Source: Streptomyces sp. Je 1-369 | Lineage (GTDB): Bacteria; Actinomycetota; Actinomycetes; Streptomycetales; Streptomycetaceae | Direction of reading: 5' to 3' | Assembly (NCBI RefSeq): GCF_026810505.1 | Contig: NZ_CP101750.1 | Coordinates: forward strand, 7,676,515 to 7,740,514 | DNA length: 64,000 bases | In this document: positions 44,006 to 50,665 of the stretch, in pieces | How positions within the stretch are numbered: position 1 is the stretch's first letter | Layout: each line of letters begins with the position of its first letter | The notes under the pieces: generated by a model | Seen by the model: only the letters and a program-made list of their open reading frames with translations | Told to the model about the DNA's origin: nothing | Database searches by the model: none | Position numbers and translations under genes: made by a program

Positions 44006-44736
44006 GTGAAGCGGGGCTGCCTGCGCTCCAGGAAGGCGGCGACACCCTCCGCGGTGTCGCCGCTGCCGCGCGCCTGCTCCGTCCAGTACGCGTCCCGGTC
44101 CGTGCGGCCCGTGGCGAACTCCTTGGCGGCCGCCTGCGTCAACAGGGAGCGCGACGTGAGGACCCGGGTGAACCCGTCGACCCGCTTGTCCAGCCCGCCC
44201 GACGGCAGCACCTCGTCCACCAGACCGGTCCGCAGCGCCCGCTCGGCGCCGATCAACTCCCCGGAGAACAGCAGGTACTTGGCGGTGGCGGGCCCCACCA
44301 GCGACACGAGTCGACGCGTGGACGACGCCGGGTAGACGATGCCGAGCTTGGCCGGCGTCACCCCGAACGAGGCGCCCTCGTCCGCGAACCGCAGGTCGCA
44401 CGCGCCCGCCAGCTGTGCGCCGCCGCCCACGCAGTAGCCCCGCACCGCGGCGAGCGTCGGCTTCGGGAAGGCCGCCAGGGCCTCCTCGGCCCGCACCGCG
44501 AGGTCCTGCGCGGTGCCGGGCGACTCCCGCAGCGTGGAGATGTCGGCCCCCGCGCAGAACGTGTCGCCCGCGCCGGTGAGGACCACGGCGCGCACGGCCG
44601 GGTCCGCGCCGAGGGCAGCGAGGAGTGGCGGCACCTGACGCCACATGTCGGCGGTCATGGCGTTGCGCTTGGCCGGATGGTCGATGAGGACGGTGGCGAC
44701 GCCGTCCGTGACGGTGTGGCTCAGCTGCGGCTCCAT
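43999..44736 (-). CDS. Enoyl-CoA hydratase/isomerase
   Basis: This crotonase-fold enzyme is 245 residues. The oxyanion blocks are GAGDTFCAGADIST and RGYCVGGGAQLAGACDLRFA. At the usual catalytic Glu positions there is DEGASFGVTPAKLGIVYPAS, where the standard GxPE-type Glu is replaced by TPAKLG, so hydratase activity is uncertain and an isomerase or other crotonase reaction is possible. It starts with ATG 44736 (MEPQLSHTVTDG) rather than the upstream ATG at 44775, because the extra sequence does not resemble the family. It is divergent from the HdeD-like gene. Confidence 0.85.
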   Translation of the reverse strand: MEPQLSHTVTDGVATVLIDHPAKRNAMTADMWRQVPPLLAALGADPAVRAVVLTGAGDTFCAGADISTLRESPGTAQDLAVRAEEALAAFPKPTLAAVRGYCVGGGAQLAGACDLRFADEGASFGVTPAKLGIVYPASSTRRLVSLVGPATAKYLLFSGELIGAERALRTGLVDEVLPSGGLDKRVDGFTRVLTSRSLLTQAAAKEFATGRTDRDAYWTEQARGSGDTAEGVAAFLERRQPRFTY

Positions 44737-44804
44737 GCGCCGGATGCTATCCGCACCCCTCGAACGTACGATCAAGAAGGGGGCCGAGCGAGAGGGAGAC
44801 GCTG

Positions 44805-45437
44805 ATGGCCGGACCCAGGGACGACACAGCCACCTCGGAGGCCAGGACGGTCAGCCGCAGCTTCGGCTGGCTCGCCCTGCTGGGCGTGATCCTCGCCGTG
44901 GCCGGGCTCGTCGGCCTCGTCTACGCCGGTGTGGCCACGCTGACCTCGATGCTCCTGTTCGGCTGGCTCCTGCTCATCGGCGGCGTCGTCGGCCTGCTGC
45001 ACGCCGTCCAGTCGCGGGGCACCAGCTTCTTCTGGCTGGGCGTCGTGGTCGCCGCGCTGAACCTCGCGGCCGGTGTCGTCGTCATCCGCAGGCCCGATGT
45101 TGCGGCGGAGGCGCTGACCATGTTCGCGGCGCTGCTCTTCCTGACCGGCGGAGTCTTCCGGCTGGTCGGCAGCCTGGTGGTACGGGGCCCGCAGTTCGCC
45201 CTGACGCTCCTGCAAGGCGCCTTCGGCCTGCTGATCGGCATCCTGGTCCTCGCGGGCTGGCCCAGCAGCAGCCAGTACGTGATCGGCTGCTTCTTCTCCC
45301 TGGCGCTGCTCTTCGACGGCCTGGGCCTGATCGCCACCGGTATCGGCGGGCGCCGCATCGTCAGTCTCGTACAACCTGAAGAACATTTGAAGGCGAAGCG
45401 TTCAAGGCGGGGCGAGCAGGACCGGTCGGACAACTGA
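44805..45437 (+). CDS. HdeD/DUF308-family membrane protein
   Basis: This 210-residue integral membrane protein has about six hydrophobic helices arranged in three repeated pairs (first FGWLALLGVILAVAGLVGLV, then LLFGWLLLIGGVVGLLHAVQ and later pairs), the pattern of HdeD acid-resistance proteins. The C-terminal about 40 residues are basic and cytosolic (EEHLKAKRSRRGEQDRSDN). Role in acid or membrane stress is by family. GAGAGGGAG lies about eight bases upstream of the ATG. It is a single gene. Confidence 0.8.
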   Translation: MAGPRDDTATSEARTVSRSFGWLALLGVILAVAGLVGLVYAGVATLTSMLLFGWLLLIGGVVGLLHAVQSRGTSFFWLGVVVAALNLAAGVVVIRRPDVAAEALTMFAALLFLTGGVFRLVGSLVVRGPQFALTLLQGAFGLLIGILVLAGWPSSSQYVIGCFFSLALLFDGLGLIATGIGGRRIVSLVQPEEHLKAKRSRRGEQDRSDN

Positions 45438-45530
45438 CGGCGTCCGACCGGGGCGGTCAAATCGCGTCGATAGTCGCTGACTTCTGGTCAGTGGAGCGGC
45501 CGGGACCAGAGCGTTCCCAACACTCGTGGT

Positions 45531-46043
45531 GTGGCGACAATCGAGCGCGAGGGCGGCGACCGGACGATGGGGAACGACGGGAGAGGGCCGTGCCCACTCC
45601 CACGCAGCGGCGGATCGGTGCCGTACGAGGGGGTGTGGCGCTTCACCGCCCCTGCCGTCGACGCCTCCGTGCCCCAGGCCCGGCACGCGGTGCGCGACCT
45701 GCTGGCCCGGCAGGGCGTACCGGCACCGGACGACCTCGTCCAGGGGCTGCTGCTCATCGTCTCCGAGCTGGTGACCAACGCGGTGCGCCATGCGGCCCTG
45801 CTGTCGCCGATGCTCGCGGTGGAGGTCGCGGTCGGCGCCGAGTGGGTACGGGTCTCCGTGGAGGACAACCACCCCTACCGCCCGACCGCCTTGGTGGCGG
45901 ACCACGCACAGACGGGCGGGCGTGGACTCCTCCTCGTACGCGAGATCACCGCGGAGGCGGGCGGTGCCTGCGACGTCGAGCACACCGCGAGCGGGGGCAA
46001 GGTCATCTGGGCGGCCCTGCCCCTGAAGCCCAACGGCGCCTGA
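45531..46043 (+). CDS. ATP-binding protein, RsbW-like anti-sigma/HATPase domain
   Basis: This protein of up to 170 residues has a GHKL ATPase domain of the RsbW type: LLLIVSELVTNAVRHAALLS (N-box), VEDNHPYRP (G1-like DxxP), GGRGLLLVREI (G2). Streptomyces have dozens of such kinases that phosphorylate anti-anti-sigma factors or bind sigma factors. The start is uncertain: GTG 45531 gives MATIEREGGDRT, and ATG 45567 gives MGNDGRG with a GAGG-like upstream sequence. No partner gene is adjacent. Confidence 0.82.
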   Translation: MATIEREGGDRTMGNDGRGPCPLPRSGGSVPYEGVWRFTAPAVDASVPQARHAVRDLLARQGVPAPDDLVQGLLLIVSELVTNAVRHAALLSPMLAVEVAVGAEWVRVSVEDNHPYRPTALVADHAQTGGRGLLLVREITAEAGGACDVEHTASGGKVIWAALPLKPNGA

Positions 46044-46073
46044 CCACCCGACGGGTGGCCGGTACCCAGCCGC

Positions 46074-46667
46074 CTACCAGCCCGCGGAGGGGCCCGTCAG
46101 CTCCCTGACCGCGGGCCGCGCCGCGTCGAGCACGGTCATGAACCAGGCGGAGAACGGGTCCCGTTCGTGCCGCTCGGCCAGCTCCGCCGCCGTCACGAAG
46201 GCGGTACCGCCGATCTCGGCCGGGTCGGGGCGCAGCGGGGACTGCACCATGCCCACGAACAAGTGGTTGAACTCCTGCTCCACGAGCCCCGACTCCGGGT
46301 CCGGGTGGTTGTAGCGCACCGTGCCCGCCTCGGCGAGCAGCGACGGCGAGACCCCGAGCTCCTCGTACGTGCGCCGGGCCGCCGCCGCGAACGGGGCCTC
46401 GCCCGGGTAGGGGTGCCCGCAGCAGGTGTTCGACCAGACCCCGGGGGAGTGGTACTTGCCGAGGGCGCGCTGCTGGAGCAGCAGGCGGCCCTGCTCGTCG
46501 AAGAGGAAGACGGAGAACGCCCGGTGCAGCTGCCCGGGCGCCTGGTGCGCGGCGAGTTTCTCCGCTGTGCCGATCGTCCTGCCCTCTTCGTCGACGAGTT
46601 CGAGCAAGATCGCTTCTCCGGTGCCGTTCGACGGGCTGTTCGCCGCGGTGGCAGGTGTGGTCGGCAT
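46074..46667 (-). CDS. idi: Isopentenyl-diphosphate delta-isomerase, type I
   Basis: This enzyme interconverts isopentenyl and dimethylallyl diphosphate. It is 197 residues with a Nudix-like fold. The catalytic Cys is in WSNTCCGHPYPGE, the catalytic Glu and metal ligands in RRTYEELGVSPSLL, with YNHPDPESGLVEQEFNHLF containing the second Glu set. ATG 46667 was chosen over ATG 46673 because GAGAAGG is six bases before it and directly abuts the other. It is not clustered with MEP-pathway genes, but lies about 11 kb upstream of the hopanoid operon and would supply the allylic primer for its prenyl diphosphate synthase. Confidence 0.93.
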   Translation of the reverse strand: MPTTPATAANSPSNGTGEAILLELVDEEGRTIGTAEKLAAHQAPGQLHRAFSVFLFDEQGRLLLQQRALGKYHSPGVWSNTCCGHPYPGEAPFAAAARRTYEELGVSPSLLAEAGTVRYNHPDPESGLVEQEFNHLFVGMVQSPLRPDPAEIGGTAFVTAAELAERHERDPFSAWFMTVLDAARPAVRELTGPSAGW

Positions 46668-46786
46668 ACGCATCCTTCTCTTCGGTCTTCGAACCCCAAG
46701 TCTGCCGTACGTTCCGGACACCTCGGGCACTTCGAGGACCCGCATGTCCCGCCGCGCCGGGGCGCGGCGGGACACGCGGAAGGGGG

Positions 46787-48043
46787 TCAGACCCCGAAGG
46801 CGCCCGGATAGGTGATCGTGCCCCGCGGCAGTTGTGCGGAATCGTCGGATCCGCACAGGGCCAGAGCCATCATCGCCTCGTCCGGAACCTCGAAGTCCGG
46901 CCGGATTCCGTACCCGGAAGCGGGCTTGAATCCGAACCTCGGGTAGTACGAGGGATGCCCCAGGACGAGGACGATCCGCTCCCCGCGCGCGCGTGCCGCG
47001 TCGAGCACGGCGCGCACGGCCGCCGAACCGGCACCCGTCCCCTGGTGCTCGGGCCGGGTGGCGACGGGTGCGAGGGCCAGCGCGGGCGCCCCGTCCACCC
47101 GGCAGCGGGTGAGCAGAGCGTGCGCGGCCACCGAACCGTCGGGCGCCTCGGCGACGTACGACAGGCCGGGAAGCCACGCCTCCGGGTCCGTGCGCAGCGC
47201 GTCGACCAGGTCGGCCTCGGCCTCCGTCTCGAAGGCGGCGGCGTGCACGGCGTGCACGGCGGCGACGTCGGCCGCCGTCTCCGGGCGGGTGGGCCAGGAG
47301 TTCACGGGCCGCAGCACGTAGCCGGTGTAGCCGTACTCGGCGCCGTGCTCGCGCCGCGTCGCGAGCTCCTCGCGGGTGGCGGCGAGCGCCTCCGTCATGC
47401 CGGGCGCACCCGGGTCCGCCGCGTCCGCGCGGGCGGCCAGCGGGCCGTAGTACTCGTCCCAGTCGGACTCGGGCTGCGGGTGCACGCCGAGCACGGAGTA
47501 CCCGGCGCCGGTCGCCGCCCGCAGGTTCTCCTCGCCGGTGCGCAGCGCGTAGTGCCGCTCCCAGAAGGCGCGGGCGGTGGCGGACGGCTCGTCGGTCGTC
47601 CACTCGCACTCGGTGAGGACGAGCGCCCCGCTCGGGGCGAGCAGGCGCCGCCAGGAGCGCAGCGCGGTGTCGAAACCGATGCTGTAGGCCGAGCTCTCCG
47701 CCCAGACGACGTCGAAGGAACCGTCCGGATAGGGGAGTTCGCCCATGTCGGCGTTGACGGCGGTGATCGACCCGGCGAGGCCGCGGCCCCCGGCCGCGGC
47801 CCGGAGCTCGTCGAGGAACGGCTCGTGGAGGTCGACGGCGGTCACCTCGGCGCCGGCCTCGGCGGCGAGCAGCAGCGCGGACCGGCCGGGGCCGCAGCCC
47901 AGGTCGAGCACGCGCGGCCGCTCGGGCAGCGCACCCGCGTAGGAGAGCAGCTGCCTGGTGGTGGCGTCGGAGCCGGGACCCTGCCTCGGAAGCCCGTGGT
48001 GCAGGGCGAAGAAGGCGCGGGAAATGGAAGCGTTGTCAGTCAA
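46787..48043 (-). CDS. Class I methyltransferase / GNAT N-acetyltransferase fusion
   Basis: This 418-residue two-domain protein has an N-terminal SAM-dependent methyltransferase (about 1-240) with motif I VLDLGCGPGRSALLLAAEAG, followed by VTAVDLHEP and FDVVWAESSA. The C-terminal GNAT domain (about 255-410) has ALAPVATRPEHQGTGAGSAA, the acetyl-CoA pyrophosphate loop, and HPSYYPRFGFKPASGYGI. The fused substrate pathway is unknown; both domains look intact. TTG at 48041-48043 (TDNASISRAFF) was chosen: AAGGA lies eight bases upstream, and the upstream region is occupied by a leader ORF and is not protein-like. Confidence 0.8.
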   Translation of the reverse strand: MTDNASISRAFFALHHGLPRQGPGSDATTRQLLSYAGALPERPRVLDLGCGPGRSALLLAAEAGAEVTAVDLHEPFLDELRAAAGGRGLAGSITAVNADMGELPYPDGSFDVVWAESSAYSIGFDTALRSWRRLLAPSGALVLTECEWTTDEPSATARAFWERHYALRTGEENLRAATGAGYSVLGVHPQPESDWDEYYGPLAARADAADPGAPGMTEALAATREELATRREHGAEYGYTGYVLRPVNSWPTRPETAADVAAVHAVHAAAFETEAEADLVDALRTDPEAWLPGLSYVAEAPDGSVAAHALLTRCRVDGAPALALAPVATRPEHQGTGAGSAAVRAVLDAARARGERIVLVLGHPSYYPRFGFKPASGYGIRPDFEVPDEAMMALALCGSDDSAQLPRGTITYPGAFGV

Positions 48044-48120
48044 CGTGGAAATCCTTGGGTAAGGACCCGCGGACCGCGTGTACGGGAGACGTACCAGGAG
48101 TACGAGTGCCGTACGAGAGG

Positions 48121-48189
48121 TCAGACGCGCGCCCGGAGAGTGGGGATGCACGTGTCGCCGCGCAGAGCAGCGCGCATCACGACAGTCAT
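48121..48189 (-). CDS. 22-residue putative leader peptide upstream of the methyltransferase-acetyltransferase gene
   Basis: This tiny ORF reads MTVVMRAALRGDTCIPTLRA plus two more residues, then TGA. An almost ideal ribosome-binding site (AGGAGGTGGG) precedes its ATG, better than that of the main gene, and the stop is 78 bp before the TTG start. A strong site, short length and position before a weakly initiated gene are the marks of a regulatory leader peptide; the single Cys and several Arg codons could be the sensed residues. It could also be a real small protein. Confidence 0.5.
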   Translation of the reverse strand: MTVVMRAALRGDTCIPTLRARV

Positions 48190-48262
48190 CAACCCACCTC
48201 CTAGGACTCAAGAACTCTGGCCAGAATAGCACCCGGCGTGACGGGTCACGGGGCCTGATGCG

Positions 48263-49201
48263 TCAGTGGCAGAGCTTCGCCTCGTGCTCCGCGTGGCCGC
48301 TCGGCTCCAGCTGGAACGTGCAGTGCTCGACGTCGAAGTGGTCGCCCAGGCAGCCCTGGAGCTCGTGCAGCATCTTCTCGTGGCCGGTCGCGTCGAGGGC
48401 CCAGGAGCTCACCACGACGTGCGCGGAGAGGACCGGCAGGCCCGATGTGATCGTCCAGGCGTGCAGGTCGTGGACCTCCTCGACGCCCGGCAGCTCGAGT
48501 ATGTGCGCGCGCACCTCCGCCATGTCGACACCCTTGGGCGCCGACTCCAGGAGCACGTTCAGGGTCTCCTTGAGGAGCTTGACCGTACGCGGGACGATCA
48601 TGACGCCGATGACGAGCGAGGCGATCGGGTCGGCGGCCTGCCAGCCGGTGAGCATGATCAGGACCGAGGCGATGATGACCGTGAGCGAGCCGAGGGTGTC
48701 GGCGACGACCTCCAGGAAGGCGCCGCGGACGTTGAGGCTCTCCTTCTGGCCGCGCATGAGCAGCGAGAGCGAGATCATGTTCGCGACGAGCCCGAAGATG
48801 CCGAAGTAGAGGGCGAGGCCCCCCTCGGTCTCCGCGGGGGTGACGAACCGCTGCACCGCCTCGTACAGGACGTACCCGCCGACGCCGAGCAGCAGCAGAC
48901 AGTTGGCGAGCGCCGCGAGTATCTCGGCGCGGGCGTAGCCGAAGGTGCGGTTCTCGGTCGGCGGCCTGTTCGCGAAGTGGATCGCGAGCAGGGCCATGCC
49001 GAGGCCCAGCGAATCCGTCGCCATGTGCGTCGCGTCCGCGATGAGCGCGAGCGAGTCCGCCATGAGCCCGCCCACGATCTGGGCCAGCATGACCGTGATC
49101 GTGATGATGAGAGCAATGCGCAGCCGCCCCTTGTGGGCGTTGGCCGCGGTCCCCGTCGTCGGGGCCCCGTGCAGGTGTCCGTGATCGTGCCCAGCCCCCA
49201 T
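48263..49201 (-). CDS. zitB: Zinc exporter, cation diffusion facilitator family
   Basis: This 312-residue CDF antiporter exports Zn2+ in exchange for H+. It starts with a His-rich tail MGAGHDHGHLHG, has six membrane helices (first LRIALIITITVMLAQIVGGL) and ends in a cytoplasmic domain of about 90 residues with H-x-H-type metal ligands. Metal-site motifs are HxxxD in ADATHMATDSLG (helix 2) and ExxxD in LEVVADTLGS (helix 5, a common actinobacterial variant with Glu for His). By position next to idi it corresponds to S. coelicolor zitB, reported to be activated by zinc-loaded Zur; a candidate Zur site lies upstream. Confidence 0.9.
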   Translation of the reverse strand: MGAGHDHGHLHGAPTTGTAANAHKGRLRIALIITITVMLAQIVGGLMADSLALIADATHMATDSLGLGMALLAIHFANRPPTENRTFGYARAEILAALANCLLLLGVGGYVLYEAVQRFVTPAETEGGLALYFGIFGLVANMISLSLLMRGQKESLNVRGAFLEVVADTLGSLTVIIASVLIMLTGWQAADPIASLVIGVMIVPRTVKLLKETLNVLLESAPKGVDMAEVRAHILELPGVEEVHDLHAWTITSGLPVLSAHVVVSSWALDATGHEKMLHELQGCLGDHFDVEHCTFQLEPSGHAEHEAKLCH

Positions 49202-49311
49202 GAAACCGCCCTCCCGTATCCGTCGTAGGTGTGCTGCCCGCTGGTGGCGCGACCACAGTGAACTACGGGTGGGGGGTATCTGGCAACGCGGTACTGAACA
49301 CCGTTATCACT

Positions 49312-49370
49312 GCGCTGACCTGCGAAAATGGCAACGGTTCCCGACTGGGGGAGTGGGTGCAGGTCAGCGC
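49312..49370. repeat. 12-bp inverted repeat between galE and zitB
   Basis: GCGCTGACCTGC (49312-49323) is perfectly inverted at 49359-49370, with a 35-base loop. It begins 11 bp after the galE stop in the direction of galE transcription, so it may terminate galE. The loop holds the Zur-box candidate, so it may also shape access to the zitB promoter. Confidence 0.7.
49323..49343 (-). promoter_or_regulatory. Zur-box candidate upstream of zitB
   Basis: CGAAAATGGCAACGGTTCCCG is a 21-bp sequence that keeps the GAAAATG half of the streptomycete Zur operator (TGAAAATGATxxTCATTTTCA type) and a degenerate opposite half. It lies about 120 bp before the zitB start codon. A weak box upstream of the promoter fits reports that Zur activates zitB only at high zinc. 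Confidence 0.4.
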
Positions 49371-49380
49371 GTCGGAACGA

Positions 49381-50364
49381 TCATCCGCGGTGCGCGTCCG
49401 GGTGGTGCAGACACCATCCCGCCCACGCCGACTCGACCATCTCGCGCACCCCGCGCCGGGCCGTCCAGCCGAGCTCCGCCGCCGCGAGACGGGCGTCGGC
49501 GACCGCTCGCGGCGAGTCGCCCGCACGGGCCGGCTCGACGAGCACGGGACGGGCGTCCCCGCTCACCTCACCGATGACGGTGATCAGTTCGCGAACGGAA
49601 ACACCCTGCCCCCGGCCGATGTTCACCGTCAGATCGCCCTCGACGCCCTCCGCGAGCCTGCGGGCCGCCGCCAGGTGGGCCTCGGCGAGGTCGGAGACGT
49701 GGACGTAGTCACGGACGCAGGTGCCGTCGGGCGTCGGGTGCGTGTCGCCGAAGATCCGCGGCGACTCGCCGCGCCGCAGCCGGTCGAAGACCATCGGGAT
49801 CACGTTGTAGACCCCGGTGTCCGCGAGCTCCGGCGTCGCGGCGCCCGCCACGTTGAAGTAGCGCAGGCACACCGTCCCGATGCCGTGCGCCCGCCCCGCC
49901 GCCCGCACCAGCCACTCACCGGCGAGCTTCGTCTCGCCGTAGGGGCTGACCGGCACGCACGGTGTGTCCTCGCCCACCAGCTCCGCGTCCGGCGGATTGC
50001 CGTACACCGCGGCCGACGAGGAGAACACGAACCGCTTGATGCCGGCCTCGGCGACCGCTTCGAGGAGCGTCGTGAGGCCGCCCACGTTCTCCCGGTAGTA
50101 GCGCAGCGGCTGCTCCACCGACTCCCCGACCTGCTTGCGGGCCGCGAGATGCACCACACCGGTGACGCCGTACTCGGCGAAGACCCGGCGCAGCAGCTCC
50201 CCGTCCAGCGAGGAACCCCTCACGAGGGGCATGTCCGCGGGCAGCCGTGCCGGGACCCCCGACGAGACGTCGTCCAGGACGACGACGTCCTCCCCGGCAC
50301 CGGCCATGACCCGCGCCACATGTGCCCCGATGTAACCCGCTCCGCCTGTGATCAGCCATGTCAT
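49381..50364 (-). CDS. galE: UDP-glucose 4-epimerase
   Basis: This 327-residue NAD-dependent epimerase has an extended SDR fold. Motifs: GGAGYIGAHVARVMAGAG at the N-terminus (NAD binding), the serine tract in FVFSSSAAVYGNPPD, the catalytic pair of SPYGETKLAGE (Tyr-x-x-x-Lys), and LRYFNVAGAA as substrate region. It would provide UDP-galactose (or UDP-GalNAc) for surface glycans. It is divergently oriented from the polymer cassette starting at 50666, 301 bp away; a role there is plausible but not shown. It starts with ATG 50364. Confidence 0.92.
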   Translation of the reverse strand: MTWLITGGAGYIGAHVARVMAGAGEDVVVLDDVSSGVPARLPADMPLVRGSSLDGELLRRVFAEYGVTGVVHLAARKQVGESVEQPLRYYRENVGGLTTLLEAVAEAGIKRFVFSSSAAVYGNPPDAELVGEDTPCVPVSPYGETKLAGEWLVRAAGRAHGIGTVCLRYFNVAGAATPELADTGVYNVIPMVFDRLRRGESPRIFGDTHPTPDGTCVRDYVHVSDLAEAHLAAARRLAEGVEGDLTVNIGRGQGVSVRELITVIGEVSGDARPVLVEPARAGDSPRAVADARLAAAELGWTARRGVREMVESAWAGWCLHHPDAHRG

Positions 50365-50493
50365 GGGCGCCCACCCTAAGCGAACGCACCCCGGCCGCCC
50401 GGCAGGGGCATGTGACCTTCAATCGGGCAAGCCGGGCACCGGCAGGGGCGCGGTTTGTGGGCGCGGCCCCCCATCCACCATGATGATCGCGAA

Positions 50494-50516
50494 GGCCGGG
50501 GCCGTGACACAGGCTC
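50494..50516. repeat. Solo terminal-repeat end of the MITE-like element
   Basis: GGCCGGGGCCGTGACACAGGCTC agrees with the right end of the element at 339-531 (bases 509-531) at 20 of 23 positions; the three changes are together in the middle. No matching left end was found within several hundred bases, so it is a remnant or an independent partial copy. Confidence 0.55.
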
Positions 50517-50650
50517 TTATCAGGGCGTGAACGGGTGATGAACGCCCGCTTCCCATCATCCGATAGCCTCAGCCGACGTGCCGCCCGGCCGCCATGGGCC
50601 CGGGGGCGCTCCCCTTACACATGTGCCCGGCGCGAGCCGCGCCGGTACTC

Positions 50651-50656
50651 AAGGAG
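50651..50656 (+). promoter_or_regulatory. Ribosome-binding site deciding a CTG start
   Basis: AAGGAG ends nine bases before CTG 50666. A TGA in the same frame closes the frame four codons earlier, so no upstream start can exist, and there is no ATG, GTG or TTG for 26 codons. Confidence 0.65.
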
Positions 50657-50665
50657 TGAGTTCGT

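Larger units (their letters stand above)
50365..50665. other. Non-coding divergent region between galE and the CDP-alcohol cassette
   Basis: These 301 bases carry no protein-like frame. They contain a solo end of the MITE-like element (50494-50516) and, near the right end, the AAGGAG ribosome-binding site of the next gene. A short GC-rich dyad near 50580-50610 was seen, but no reliable promoter elements can be named. Confidence 0.6.
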
